From positions 1 to 15,532 of the forward strand of contig JAQIDA010000117.1 in NCBI GenBank assembly GCA_027858275.1: DNA of 15,532 bases, read 5' to 3'. Origin of the DNA: Candidatus Kapaibacterium sp. GTDB taxonomy: Bacteria; Bacteroidota; Ignavibacteria; Kapaibacteriales; UBA2268. Numbering within the stretch: the stretch's first letter is position 1; each line of letters begins with the position of its first letter. The notes under the pieces were generated by a model that was not told the origin of the DNA, did no database searches, and worked only from the letters and a program-made list of their open reading frames with translations. A program made the position numbers and the translations under genes. Of the stretch, positions 4,948-14,221 are shown piece by piece.

Positions 4948-7900
4948 ATGTCATATTTAAGATTGCTATATATATCTATTTTTTTTTCTCTGTTGTTAAC
5001 CAATGAATCTTCAGCCGGTAAGGAATACAATATCTGGTATTTTGGGAATCATGCAGGATTGAATTTTAACAGTGGTGAGCCCGTAGAGTTGACAGACGGA
5101 GCATTGTCAACCGCAGAAGGAAGTGCGACTGTTTCTGATAAATATGGGAACTTGTTGTTTTATACAGACGGAGTAACTGTTTATAACAAAGATCATCAGA
5201 TGATGCTAAACGGAGACAGTTTACGAGGGAATAGAACCTCAGCTCAATCAGCTTTAATTGCAAAAAAACCGGGCAGTAGATATTTGTATTACATATTCAC
5301 AACAACTCCACATAATATTGAGCCAAATACGCTATATTACTCGATAGTTGATATTAGGAAGGATAATGGTAACGGAGCAATACTAACAGATAAAAAAAAT
5401 ATTAGAATAAATGATAATTCTTCAGAACGTTTGTCCGGAACTTTGCATGCTAATGGAAGAGATATTTGGATAGTTACTCATATGCACAATCAGCAAAGAA
5501 ATGAATATAGAGCCTACCTTCTAACCGACAAAGGACTTGCGCTTGATCCTGTGATCAGTATAGACGGGTTTTTACCGGAATCTGACGTAGGAGTTGGAAC
5601 TATGTGTTTTTCCCCAAATTCGTTAAAAGGGGTCATTGTTTTTGTCTACATGCAACAATTTGAAGTTTTTAAATTTGATCCTGAATCAGGAAATATTTAT
5701 GATGTAATACGTATAGATGATCCGTATAGAAGCAACTATGGGGCCGCATTCTCACCAAATTCTGACAAACTGTACGTTACTCATCATAATGGTAGGAACG
5801 GATCTCTTATTTGCTATGATCTGTCGATCTATACCTATATGGACATTCCAAAATCTGCTGCAATTATTTATGATGACCAAGGATGCAAAGGGATAAAATT
5901 GGGACCGGATGATGTTATTTATTGTACAAATTGGTTCAACTCAATAGCTGCTGTCAGGTCTCCGGACGAAGATTATGACAAATGTGATTTCGATGATACA
6001 GCTCTGTACTTGGACTCAGGAGATATTTATTGGGACTTTCCAAGTCGTCCTCTTATTTCCCGCTACTTCGAAGCAGAAATCACCGGACAAACAGAATACT
6101 GCCAGAGCGACACAATAACACTCTCCCCTGTTCTCCTCGGAGATTACGGTGATTGCGTTTACACATGGTCAGAGCTTGACGGCAAACTGCTTTCCACAGG
6201 ATCACAACTTATCATCAACGGTATCCCCGAGCCGGGAGAGTATTATTATACATTGGAAGTTACCGAATTTGATCATCAACAAACATCACTCGATACTTTC
6301 AAAATCACAGTCCACCCAAGCCCAATTGCTGATGCCGGCGAAAGCTACAGCATCTGTCTCGGAGACACTGTCACAATCGGCACGCCGACTTCCGATGCCT
6401 GCACTTGGACTCCTGATGATGGGCTCGAAGATTCGAAGTCCCCGACGCCGCTTGTTTCCCCCGACGAAAGCATGATGTACTACCTGACAGTCAGAAATGC
6501 CGCGGGCTGCGAAGATTATGATTCCGTCTATGTGGAAGTAAATGATATTCACGTCGAGATAGGAAATGGCATGGATACATTGGACTTCAATACGCTATGC
6601 CCGAATGTAGCGTCTGAAGTTCAGCTTTATATTCAGAATTTATCAACTGTTCAGACCGGCGTCAGCCGCACAATCACTGAGCCTGTCTTTACTTTGACCG
6701 ACAATATTGCAGGCGTTGATTTAGATCCCGGCGAGAGAAGATATTTCAGAATTCACTTCAACCCACAAAGCATTCCCGGAAAATACGAAGGACAATTCAC
6801 AATAATTGACGAGTGCGGCGAGGAGCATTCCATCTATCTAATCGCTGAAGTAAAAGACATTGAATACTCAATTCCTGCCACAGTAGATTTCGGCGAAATC
6901 TGCCCCGGCGAAATCGGCGATTTCCAATTTGATATTCAAAACATGACAGACGGAGTTCTTGATTTTGAGATTGAACTTGACAGAGATGATTTATTTGAAT
7001 TGCCGCCTGCTGATATTGAAGTTGGCGCAAATTCTTCGGACTCTGTAACAATGAAATTGAAAACTAATGCTCCCCGAGGAATTCAAATTGCTTATATAAA
7101 AATCACCGATCCCTGTGACGAAGTACGAACAATTGAAATCACGGTTGACATCAAAGATATTAAATTCGCATTGCAAGATACTTTGGATTTCGGACTTGTA
7201 TGCTCCGGCGACGCTCCTGAACTAAACTTACAAGCTTCAAACATATCAGACTACGATTCAGAACTTATATCGCTTATAGCGTCAGGGGATTCAAAATTCT
7301 CGATAATCAGCGATTATAGTGAAACAATTAGCAAGGGAACATTCGGCGATGCCGTGATCGGTTTCTCCGCTGATTTTCCTTCTCTATACATTGACTCAGT
7401 ACTGATCCGAGATGATTGCGGAAACGAAAACACAGTCTATCTCAAAGCCCGATCAGTCAAAAGTCAAATCAGTATTGAAACAATTGGTTTGACAGGAACT
7501 ATATATAAAAGCGAAAAATTTGAAAAAGATATAGTATTCAGGAATTCAGGTGAAACAGATGTAATTATCACTAATGCCGAAATCGATCCGCCCTTCCTAA
7601 TAACAAGTATAGCTCCTGCGATTAATCAGACAATCGCTCCCGGAGAAATCGTAACTGTTTCGGTAGAATATCAATCTACAGAACCGGGTACGTTCAGCAC
7701 GAACTTGCGCTTATCAGGAACTGAACTCTGTACATTTGCGGAAACAGCGGATTTAACGGCGATAGTTCTTGCCCCTCTCTATAAAACCGATATTTCAATT
7801 GCTTGTCCGGCTGATACAAAAGATGCCGGCGAAGATATTTTCGCGCCGATAATTGCCGGATCGGCGGAAGATGTGAATAATTCAGGTTCGAACAAATTTG

Positions 7901-8436
7901 AGATTAAGCTCGAATTCGATGCTACTGTTCTCTACCCTACAGACCCCGACATCGTATCATGCAATTATCAGGACGGTAAGGGCGAACTGCTTCTCTCATG
8001 TGAAAGAACGGATCAAACGTCAGAGCTGAAAACCGTAAGATTCATAGCTGCTCTCGGCGAACAAGCCTGTTCAGACCTTGAAATAACAGAATTCCGTTGG
8101 CTCGACGGCGACTGTGATGTTGACGCTCTGCACTCGGGTTGTCTCTGTGTAAATATTTGCAGATCAGGCGGAGACCGTCTGATAAAAATCAGTAAAACTC
8201 CTGTCAGAATAAAAGCAGGTTCATCGAATTCAGGAACTATTGACATAGAATACGAACTGATCGAGACCGGCGCAGTTCTTGAAATAACAGATGTGTACGG
8301 AAGAAGCAGAAACATTATAATTGAGCAAACAAAGGGATTACACAACGTATCAGTCGATACTTTGGCAGCAGGAGTTTATATAGTGAGTTTGAGAGCTTCA
8401 GGGATTTTGCTTGTTTCAAAAGTTGTTGTTTGGTAG
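4948..8436 (+). CDS. Large T9SS-exported protein: propeller, PKD-like domains, Cys-paired Ig-like repeats
   Basis: A 1162-residue secreted protein. A signal peptide (residues 1-23, core 'LLYISIFFSLLL', AG end) precedes a region of about 24-370 with motifs such as 'NIWYFGNHAGLNFNSG' and 'SDKYGNLLFYTDG', common at the start of Bacteroidota propeller proteins. Two PKD/Ig-like domains follow (about 375-460 and 460-532). Next are three ~100-residue ASH/choice-of-anchor-D-like repeats with Cys pairs at 551/623, 652/723 and 752/824. Two further beta-rich domains (about 840-940 and 940-1075) lead to a T9SS-type tail (about 1081-1162) with 'GAVLEITDVYGR' and 'DTLAAGVYIVSL'. Export across the outer membrane and surface anchoring or release are expected; no enzymatic motif is seen. 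Base composition rises sharply near residue 370, suggesting a fusion. GGAG at 4935-4938 supports the start. It converges with pgi. Confidence 0.88.
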   Translation: MSYLRLLYISIFFSLLLTNESSAGKEYNIWYFGNHAGLNFNSGEPVELTDGALSTAEGSATVSDKYGNLLFYTDGVTVYNKDHQMMLNGDSLRGNRTSAQSALIAKKPGSRYLYYIFTTTPHNIEPNTLYYSIVDIRKDNGNGAILTDKKNIRINDNSSERLSGTLHANGRDIWIVTHMHNQQRNEYRAYLLTDKGLALDPVISIDGFLPESDVGVGTMCFSPNSLKGVIVFVYMQQFEVFKFDPESGNIYDVIRIDDPYRSNYGAAFSPNSDKLYVTHHNGRNGSLICYDLSIYTYMDIPKSAAIIYDDQGCKGIKLGPDDVIYCTNWFNSIAAVRSPDEDYDKCDFDDTALYLDSGDIYWDFPSRPLISRYFEAEITGQTEYCQSDTITLSPVLLGDYGDCVYTWSELDGKLLSTGSQLIINGIPEPGEYYYTLEVTEFDHQQTSLDTFKITVHPSPIADAGESYSICLGDTVTIGTPTSDACTWTPDDGLEDSKSPTPLVSPDESMMYYLTVRNAAGCEDYDSVYVEVNDIHVEIGNGMDTLDFNTLCPNVASEVQLYIQNLSTVQTGVSRTITEPVFTLTDNIAGVDLDPGERRYFRIHFNPQSIPGKYEGQFTIIDECGEEHSIYLIAEVKDIEYSIPATVDFGEICPGEIGDFQFDIQNMTDGVLDFEIELDRDDLFELPPADIEVGANSSDSVTMKLKTNAPRGIQIAYIKITDPCDEVRTIEITVDIKDIKFALQDTLDFGLVCSGDAPELNLQASNISDYDSELISLIASGDSKFSIISDYSETISKGTFGDAVIGFSADFPSLYIDSVLIRDDCGNENTVYLKARSVKSQISIETIGLTGTIYKSEKFEKDIVFRNSGETDVIITNAEIDPPFLITSIAPAINQTIAPGEIVTVSVEYQSTEPGTFSTNLRLSGTELCTFAETADLTAIVLAPLYKTDISIACPADTKDAGEDIFAPIIAGSAEDVNNSGSNKFEIKLEFDATVLYPTDPDIVSCNYQDGKGELLLSCERTDQTSELKTVRFIAALGEQACSDLEITEFRWLDGDCDVDALHSGCLCVNICRSGGDRLIKISKTPVRIKAGSSNSGTIDIEYELIETGAVLEITDVYGRSRNIIIEQTKGLHNVSVDTLAAGVYIVSLRASGILLVSKVVVW

Positions 8437-8487
8437 GTATATCCGCCGAATCATTCAACATCTAACAAACAAACTGTTTGCGCGCGT

Positions 8488-10128
8488 CTAATGTTTTCCT
8501 TTATAATAATTCATCAAGCCGTTGGTTGAAGAGTCATGGTCAGTTACATCTTCGGCGGCGGTCAATTGAGGTAAAATTTGTTTTGCGAGTATTTTGCCGA
8601 GTTCCACACCCCATTGATCGAATGAATTAATGTTCCAAATCGCTCCTTGCACAAAAACTTTGTGTTCATACATTGCGACTAACATGCCGAGAGTGTGAGG
8701 ATCAAGTTTGTCCAAGATTATCGAATTTGTAGGTTTGTTGCCGGGGAAAATTTTATGAGGCAGTAGCTTTTTGATCTCAGTCTCGTCCATTCCCTGTGAT
8801 TCTAATTCTTCTCTTGCCTCTGCTTCGTTCCGACCTTTCATCAGGGCCTCGGTCTGTGCGAAGAAGTTTGAGAGGAGGATGTCATGATGGTTCCCGGGCT
8901 TATTCGCATTATTCATTACTGCTATGAAATCAACAGGGATCATTTGAGTGCCTTGGTGAATCAATTGGAAGAATGAATGCTGGGCGCTTGTGCCGGGCTG
9001 CCCCCATATCACCGGACCGGTGGAATAATCGACGAGTTCGCCGTTGAGACAAACTGACTTGCCGTTACTTTCCATATCGAGTTGCTGCAGATATTCCGGC
9101 AGGCGAGCCAAATACTGATCGTAAGGAATTACTGCCTGAGTCCGGGCATCGAAAAAGTTGCTGTACCAAATTCCAAGTAATGCGGCAATCACAGGCATAT
9201 TATGTTCAAAGGGCTCAGTCCTGAAATGTTCATCGGTTTCAGAGGCACCTGCCAACAGGGAGGCAAAATTATCAAAGCCGATATATAAGGCAATTGACAT
9301 GCCGACAGCTGACCAGAGAGAATATCGCCCGCCGACCCAATCCCAAAAGCCAAAAACATTTTTTGGATCAATCCCAAATTCTTTTGCCCCGTCGATATTT
9401 GTTGACAGGGCGATAAAATGGCTCTTTATATCGTTTTTGCCGGCAGCTGATTCTAAAAACCATTTTTTTGCGGTTTCGGCATTAGTCAAAGTCTCTTGAG
9501 TCGTAAAAGTCTTCGAGGCTATGACGAATAATGTTGTTTCCGGATCGATACCTTTGAGATTTTCGATTATATCTGTTCCGTCGACATTCGAAACAAAGCG
9601 AATTTTCATGTCGGGTTTGGCATAATATTTCAAAGCACCACAGATCATTGCCGGGCCGAGATACGAGCCTCCGATCCCGATATTGATAATTGTGTTGATT
9701 TTTTTGCCGCTGAAACCCTGATGATGTCCTTTGTGCAGCGACTCTGCGAATCGTCCCATACGACTGAGCACATCATTGATACCGGGCATAATATCATTTG
9801 AGCCAACAGTTATTTTTGTGCTTCGCAGATTTCTCAATGCAGTATGCAGAACTGCGCGGTTTTCTGTGACATTTATTTTTTGTCCGCTAAACATAGCGTC
9901 GATTTTCACTTTGAGGTCGCAATCATCCGCCAATTTGAACAGTAGTCGTATAGTTTCATCGTTGATAATGTTTTTCGAATAATCAAACAGAATTCCCTTT
10001 TGCTTAACGGTAAATCGCGGGAAGCGTTCAGGATCTGCCGCAAACATTGTTTTCATGTCTGTTTTGTCCAACTTGTTTTTATGAAGCACAAGTTGTTTCC
10101 AAGTAGCTGAATTTATAAGCACGCTCAT
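8488..10128 (-). CDS. pgi: Glucose-6-phosphate isomerase
   Basis: Phosphoglucose isomerase interconverts glucose-6-phosphate and fructose-6-phosphate in glycolysis and gluconeogenesis. From the chosen start the protein has 546 residues, close to the ~549 of the E. coli-type enzyme. Visible motifs include 'NIGIGGSYLGP', the first family signature 'DWVGGRYSLWSAVG' (about 265), 'GTSAQHSFFQLIHQGT' containing the catalytic His (about 380), and the second signature 'NSFDQWGVELGK' (about 500). The frame extends 52 codons upstream to 10284. That part is unlike Pgi and is encoded by an intergenic inverted repeat. ATG at 10126-10128, giving 'MSVLINSATWKQL', has an AAGG ribosome-binding site 6 nt upstream and is preferred. 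The gene converges with the T9SS protein gene (51 bp apart) and diverges from the MltD-like gene. Confidence 0.96.
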   Translation of the reverse strand: MSVLINSATWKQLVLHKNKLDKTDMKTMFAADPERFPRFTVKQKGILFDYSKNIINDETIRLLFKLADDCDLKVKIDAMFSGQKINVTENRAVLHTALRNLRSTKITVGSNDIMPGINDVLSRMGRFAESLHKGHHQGFSGKKINTIINIGIGGSYLGPAMICGALKYYAKPDMKIRFVSNVDGTDIIENLKGIDPETTLFVIASKTFTTQETLTNAETAKKWFLESAAGKNDIKSHFIALSTNIDGAKEFGIDPKNVFGFWDWVGGRYSLWSAVGMSIALYIGFDNFASLLAGASETDEHFRTEPFEHNMPVIAALLGIWYSNFFDARTQAVIPYDQYLARLPEYLQQLDMESNGKSVCLNGELVDYSTGPVIWGQPGTSAQHSFFQLIHQGTQMIPVDFIAVMNNANKPGNHHDILLSNFFAQTEALMKGRNEAEAREELESQGMDETEIKKLLPHKIFPGNKPTNSIILDKLDPHTLGMLVAMYEHKVFVQGAIWNINSFDQWGVELGKILAKQILPQLTAAEDVTDHDSSTNGLMNYYKGKH

Positions 10129-10216
10129 GATCTGCCTTGTCTGTTTGTGATCCGCATTATTCGATAAAAAAGAATTTAAACAAACTTTATGATTTTTGCA
10201 AAACCAAAGACAAAGA

Positions 10217-10336
10217 GTTTTGAACAGGATTTTAAGGATTGCGGGATTAAGAGGATTAAGCAATAAAAATCGAGCTGAACCCAAAGTTTCTTAATCCTGT
10301 CTCTTACCCTCTTAACCCCCGGAATCCAGTTCAAAA
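10217..10336. repeat. Imperfect long inverted repeat (GGATTAAG-type)
   Basis: The left arm (10217-10260) contains GTTTTGAACAGGATT and GGATTAAGAGGATTAAG. The right arm (10290-10336) contains the approximate complement, CTTAATCCTG, CTCTTA and CAGTTCAAAA, with several mismatches and short gaps. The unpaired centre is 29 bp. Such AGGATTAAG-rich palindromes occur in many AT-rich genomes as intergenic repeats. Transcribed, it would form a long hairpin in the 5' region of pgi. It also encodes the spurious N-terminal extension of the pgi frame. Confidence 0.6.
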
Positions 10337-10405
10337 TCTTGATCCTTCTTTTGCAACTTCCGGAATAAAATTTAAGCCTTTCCTTAACGTCAGAAATCAG
10401 AATTG

Positions 10406-10437
10406 TTTGTCATTATAAAATAAATGGCTTAAATTTA
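10406..10437 (+). promoter_or_regulatory. Candidate promoter for the MltD-like gene
   Basis: TTTG at 10406-10409 and TAAATTTA at 10430-10437 are 20 bp apart, fitting the Bacteroidetes -33/-7 pattern with one mismatch in the last base of the -7 element. A perfect TATAAT at 10436-10441 overlaps it. The predicted 5' untranslated region would be about 130 nt. Confidence 0.35.
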
Positions 10438-10576
10438 TAATATGAATGAATGTGACTGAAAAATATCTTCGATGAGAATTATGTTTTGCCGCTCACAATG
10501 ATAGTGTGGCTTTCGTATACAGTGCAGAACAAACGGAGATAATGAGTATTGAAAAAATCGATAAGGACTGACTATA

Positions 10577-13045
10577 ATGTTGAGAAAACATAGCCTTTTG
10601 GCCGGTCTAAGAGTTGTATTTGTTGTGGTTTTATTTTTCTGCTTTGCCGCGGCGAATGACCTGAACGCTCAAAAAAAGAACCGGTTGAAACCGTCTGAAC
10701 GAGCTATAGCAGTTTTCCCGGATGAATATTCCGAGCTTGATGAGATTCCCGATACTGTTTCTGTTGACAATCCCGTATTGAGAACAACACTTGAACGGGC
10801 CAGACAGAAGTATTTGCAGGCTTTGATACTTGTGCAGCGAGACGACCGAGAGAGGGCTAATGAGTATTTTGAGAACTCTATTGAAATTATCAATCAGCTT
10901 GTTGCTTATCCTGATATTGATAAAAACAGCAATTTTACTGATCTGGCTCAGTCAATAATTGAAGATTATGATAATTTTCTTGAAATTACTGATTTGCGAC
11001 CGGAATCCTCTTTGTTTATGGTTCGCCGAAAATTATTCAGTGAAATAGATAAAGTCGCCGACAGTGATTTTCCTAATATCAAAACGCTGCGACTTCGTCG
11101 AGATACAGCTGCAATGGCCGGGGTTATCACACCTCCTTCAATCATCGAAACTGAAATTGTTATCCCTTTGGAAAACAATAAATATGTCCAAAAGAGCTTG
11201 GATTTCCTCAGCAAATCTCGGGGGAAAAGGTATATATCTAAATGGATAGAGTTGTCCGGAAGATGGTTCCCGATGATGAAATGTATAGCGGATGAAGAGG
11301 GAATGCCTCATGAAATTCTTTATCTGTCGATGATAGAAAGCGGACTGAATCCCACTGTTGTATCACATGCTCAGGCTGTAGGTCTGTGGCAGTTTATACG
11401 TTCAACCGGTGAAGTATACGGCTTGAACGATAATAACTCTCTCTGGGTTGATGAACGTCGCGACCCGGAAAAAGCAACTCGCGCGGCTTTGCGGCATTTA
11501 AGAGATTTGCACGAATACTTTGGCGATTGGTATCTATCTCTGGCAGCTTATAATTACGGCAGAGGCGGAGTAATTCGAGCTATGCGTCGCAGCAAGACAG
11601 AAAATCCGAGTTATTGGGATATCAGAACTCACCTTCCTCGCGAAACAAGGAACTATGTGCCTTTGTTTGTAGCAACGGCAAGTATCTCAATAAACCCTGA
11701 AGAATACGGTATAGACCCTTCCGAATTTAATTATTATGAAGAATATAAATACGATACGTTGACCATATATGAGCCGGTCGGTTTGAGTGTTGTCGCCAAA
11801 TGTACAGACACAACATCAGAAGAAATCAAATTTCTTAATCCGGAATTGGTTCGTTCAATCACTCCTCCTGATGCTGAACAGTACACTCTGAAAATACCGG
11901 TGGGGACGAGGGAGCTCTTTCTGGAGCGTTTTGCGGGATTGACAGACGAAGAGAAACGTCCGTGGATTATTCACAAAACAAGAAAAAGAACATATTTGTC
12001 TCCTATAGCGAGAAAATACGGGGTTTCACGCAAAGAAATCGCTGTGGCCAACGGCATTAAAAATGTCCGTTCGAGAATAAGGCGCGGTGCCACCTTGAGA
12101 ATCCCGATTGATCCGGCTGAATTGCAAAAACAGCGAACAACCACAAGTGCGTCTAATAAAAAACTTAGTACGGGGGGCAAAAGTTCTCGCGTGATACACA
12201 GGGTTCGTCGCGGAGAATCTCTGTACAGTATCTCCCATAAATACGGGGTTCGTATGGCCAATTTGCGCAACTGGAACAATATTCCGTATAACCGAGACAA
12301 GCTCAACATCGGTGACAGACTTATTATAGGTTATAAAAAAGCATCAACGAAAAAAAGCGCCGGGAACAAATCCGGGGCATCAACACAAACAACGGCAAAA
12401 CCGCAGTCTGTAAAAATCATTAAGCACACAGTAAAAAGCGGTGAATCGCTTGCTCAGATCGCCAATAAATATAATGTGACAATCAGCGCAATTCAAAAAA
12501 CGAATAAACTCAAAAGTATCAAAATAAATCCCGGTTTAGTGCTGAAAATAGAAAGCCCCCAGTATAAAACAAAGCTTGCTGCTTCATCAAAAAGCTCTGT
12601 CCAAAACGAAAAAGCAAAACCGGCAAAAAAATCTAAAACTAAGGCTTCAGTAAATTCCAAGCCAAAGAAAAAAGCGAAACCCAAAGACAAGATCATTATG
12701 CATAAAATTAAGCCGGGTCAAACTTTGGGGCATATTGCTGAGATATACAAAGTAAAGACAAATTCTATAAGAACTCTAAATAATGTTCGAGACAATAATA
12801 TCCGAGCCGGGAAAATGTTGAAAGTAAGAGTTCCGCTTAATTACAAACCTGCTCCTGTTTCAAAAAAATCTAAAACATCTTCCGCGACCAGTAAGAAGAG
12901 CACGAAGTATTACAAAGTCAGAAACGGAGATACATTTATCTCTATAGCTCATAAGTTTGGCGTTCCGGTTATGAAGTTGAAAAGTCTGAATGCCGGTATT
13001 AACACGCACAAAATATCGATTAATCAAAAAATCAGAATCAAATAG
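10577..13045 (+). CDS. mltD: MltD-like membrane-bound lytic transglycosylase with multiple LysM domains
   Basis: An 822-residue exported peptidoglycan lytic transglycosylase. After a signal peptide or anchor (hydrophobic 11-26, 'NAQ' near 30-32) and a helical linker of about 65-215 comes an SLT/GH23 domain at about 228-370. It has catalytic Glu254 in 'YLSMIESGLNP', 'AQAVGLWQFI' at 265-274 and 'AAYNYGRGGV' at 323-332. The enzyme cleaves MurNAc-GlcNAc bonds to form 1,6-anhydro-MurNAc. The C-terminal half holds LysM-type domains at about 464-509 (degenerate), 540-585, 615-658, 706-752 and 777-822, joined by Lys/Ser/Thr-rich linkers; they bind peptidoglycan. E. coli MltD has fewer LysM domains and is about 450 residues, so this is an expanded version. 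AAGGA at 10563-10567 is its ribosome-binding site. The symbol reflects domain order, not proven orthology. Confidence 0.9.
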   Translation: MLRKHSLLAGLRVVFVVVLFFCFAAANDLNAQKKNRLKPSERAIAVFPDEYSELDEIPDTVSVDNPVLRTTLERARQKYLQALILVQRDDRERANEYFENSIEIINQLVAYPDIDKNSNFTDLAQSIIEDYDNFLEITDLRPESSLFMVRRKLFSEIDKVADSDFPNIKTLRLRRDTAAMAGVITPPSIIETEIVIPLENNKYVQKSLDFLSKSRGKRYISKWIELSGRWFPMMKCIADEEGMPHEILYLSMIESGLNPTVVSHAQAVGLWQFIRSTGEVYGLNDNNSLWVDERRDPEKATRAALRHLRDLHEYFGDWYLSLAAYNYGRGGVIRAMRRSKTENPSYWDIRTHLPRETRNYVPLFVATASISINPEEYGIDPSEFNYYEEYKYDTLTIYEPVGLSVVAKCTDTTSEEIKFLNPELVRSITPPDAEQYTLKIPVGTRELFLERFAGLTDEEKRPWIIHKTRKRTYLSPIARKYGVSRKEIAVANGIKNVRSRIRRGATLRIPIDPAELQKQRTTTSASNKKLSTGGKSSRVIHRVRRGESLYSISHKYGVRMANLRNWNNIPYNRDKLNIGDRLIIGYKKASTKKSAGNKSGASTQTTAKPQSVKIIKHTVKSGESLAQIANKYNVTISAIQKTNKLKSIKINPGLVLKIESPQYKTKLAASSKSSVQNEKAKPAKKSKTKASVNSKPKKKAKPKDKIIMHKIKPGQTLGHIAEIYKVKTNSIRTLNNVRDNNIRAGKMLKVRVPLNYKPAPVSKKSKTSSATSKKSTKYYKVRNGDTFISIAHKFGVPVMKLKSLNAGINTHKISINQKIRIK

Positions 13046-13181
13046 CAAAAACTCGTTTTTAAAGCCAATATATTCAGAGCTGATTCGACAGACAATTCTA
13101 TTATCGAACGCTGTTTATATGAAAATAAATTCGTAAATTACTGTGTTTTAATTAAGTATTATTAAAAGAAGTTAATATTCT

Positions 13182-14159
13182 ATGAGAGCAATAATTCCTG
13201 TAGCCGGTGTCGGTACGCGATTGCGTCCGCATACTTATACTTTGCCCAAGGTTCTGTTGAATGTAGCAGGCAAACCAATATTGGGTCATATATTGGACAC
13301 GTTGATTGAACAAGGTGTCACCAAAGCCACTATTATAACTGGTTATATGCGTAAATTGGTTGAAGATTATGTCAGATCACGTTATGATATTGATGTTGAA
13401 TTTATCCCTCAAAAAGATTCTCTGGGTTTGGGACATGCTATTTGGGTCGCCCGCGAAACTTTCAACCATGAACCGTTGATGATCGTACTCGGCGATACAA
13501 TCTTCGATATGAATTTAAAGGTTGCTCAGGAATCCGGGCTGTCATCAATAGGCGTTAAAACCGTGGAAGATCCTCGTAGATTTGGCGTTGTTGTGACAAA
13601 CCGAAACGGACATATTGATCGCTTTGAAGAAAAGCCTGAAACACCGATTTCCAACAGAGCAATAGTTGGTCTTTATTATATTAAAGACCCGATGAATTTG
13701 CGCTCGGCTCTTGAAGAAATTATTGACAAAGATATAAAAACTCGCGGTGAGTATCAACTTACTGATGCTCTGCAGTTGATGCTCGAAAAGGGCGAAAAAT
13801 TTACTGTTTTTCCGGTTCACGGATGGTATGATTGCGGTAAACCGGAAACATTGCTTTCAACAAATCAGTATTTACTCGATCAGCTGCCGGACATTAAAGC
13901 TCCTAAAGGATGCGTGATTGTCCCTCCGGTATATATTGCGCCTGACGCCACGATTGAGCGATCAGTAATCGGTCCGCATACAACGGTTGCTTCCGGCGCA
14001 TCGGTCAGAGACAGCGTTGTGCGAAACTCAATTGTCAGTGACGGAGCAAAAGTATCAACTTCTTTGTTGGAAGAATCAATCATCGGCAACAGCGCTGTTG
14101 TGCGAGGTCATTTCAACAGACTGAATGTTGGGAACTCAAGCGAAATTAATTATAAATAA
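13182..14159 (+). CDS. Sugar-phosphate nucleotidyltransferase (glucose-1-phosphate thymidylyltransferase-like)
   Basis: A 325-residue enzyme of the nucleotidyltransferase (GT-A-like) superfamily, expected to join a sugar-1-phosphate to an NTP with release of pyrophosphate. Residues 1-235 carry the NTP-binding signature 'GVGTRLRPHTYTLPKVLLNV' (9-28) with 'GKPI' next, the metal-binding Asp105 in 'VLGDTIFD', 'EEKPE' at 149-153, and 'GWYDCGKPETLL' at 214-225, matching the W-x-D-x-G-x-P-E-x-L motif of RmlA-type enzymes. Residues of about 240-325 form a left-handed beta-helix (hexapeptide-like 'IAPDATIERSVIGPHTTVASG'), as in long glucose-1-phosphate thymidylyltransferases and GlmU-like proteins. 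Substrate specificity (dTTP or UTP; glucose or another sugar) cannot be read from sequence. It lies 136 bp after the MltD-like gene without a visible terminator, so read-through is possible. Confidence 0.88.
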   Translation: MRAIIPVAGVGTRLRPHTYTLPKVLLNVAGKPILGHILDTLIEQGVTKATIITGYMRKLVEDYVRSRYDIDVEFIPQKDSLGLGHAIWVARETFNHEPLMIVLGDTIFDMNLKVAQESGLSSIGVKTVEDPRRFGVVVTNRNGHIDRFEEKPETPISNRAIVGLYYIKDPMNLRSALEEIIDKDIKTRGEYQLTDALQLMLEKGEKFTVFPVHGWYDCGKPETLLSTNQYLLDQLPDIKAPKGCVIVPPVYIAPDATIERSVIGPHTTVASGASVRDSVVRNSIVSDGAKVSTSLLEESIIGNSAVVRGHFNRLNVGNSSEINYK

Positions 14160-14166
14160 AATTTTT

Positions 14167-14221
14167 CAATCTATCGGGGATACAACTGATAATGAATTAT
14201 TAGTTAGTGCCTGACAGATTG
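14167..14221 (+). promoter_or_regulatory. Possible structured RNA leader of metK
   Basis: CAATCTATC at 14167-14175 can pair with GACAGATTG at 14213-14221 (8 of 9 positions), closing a 55-nt element that contains a smaller AT-rich inverted segment (ATAATGAATTAT). It lies 38 nt upstream of the metK start. I do not recognise a known SAM riboswitch consensus in it. A regulatory role is speculative. Confidence 0.25.

Larger units (their letters stand above)
10129..10576. other. Divergent intergenic region between pgi and the MltD-like gene
   Basis: This 448-bp gap holds no convincing gene. It contains a long imperfect inverted repeat (10217-10336), an 11-bp perfect inverted repeat (AAATTTAAGCC at 10368-10378 and its complement at 10426-10436), and a possible promoter for the downstream gene. 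A 9-codon frame at 10542-10571 is preceded by GGAG but with only 3 nt spacing; it is probably chance. Confidence 0.6.

Noticed and set aside
10129..10284. N-terminal 52-residue extension of Pgi
   Set aside because: It is unlike Pgi, is partly encoded by an intergenic inverted repeat, and the ATG at 10126-10128 has a good AAGG site and gives the normal family length.
10542..10571. Nine-codon leader peptide before the MltD-like gene
   Set aside because: Its GGAG is only 3 nt from the ATG, the peptide has no regulatory codon run, and frames of this length are expected by chance.
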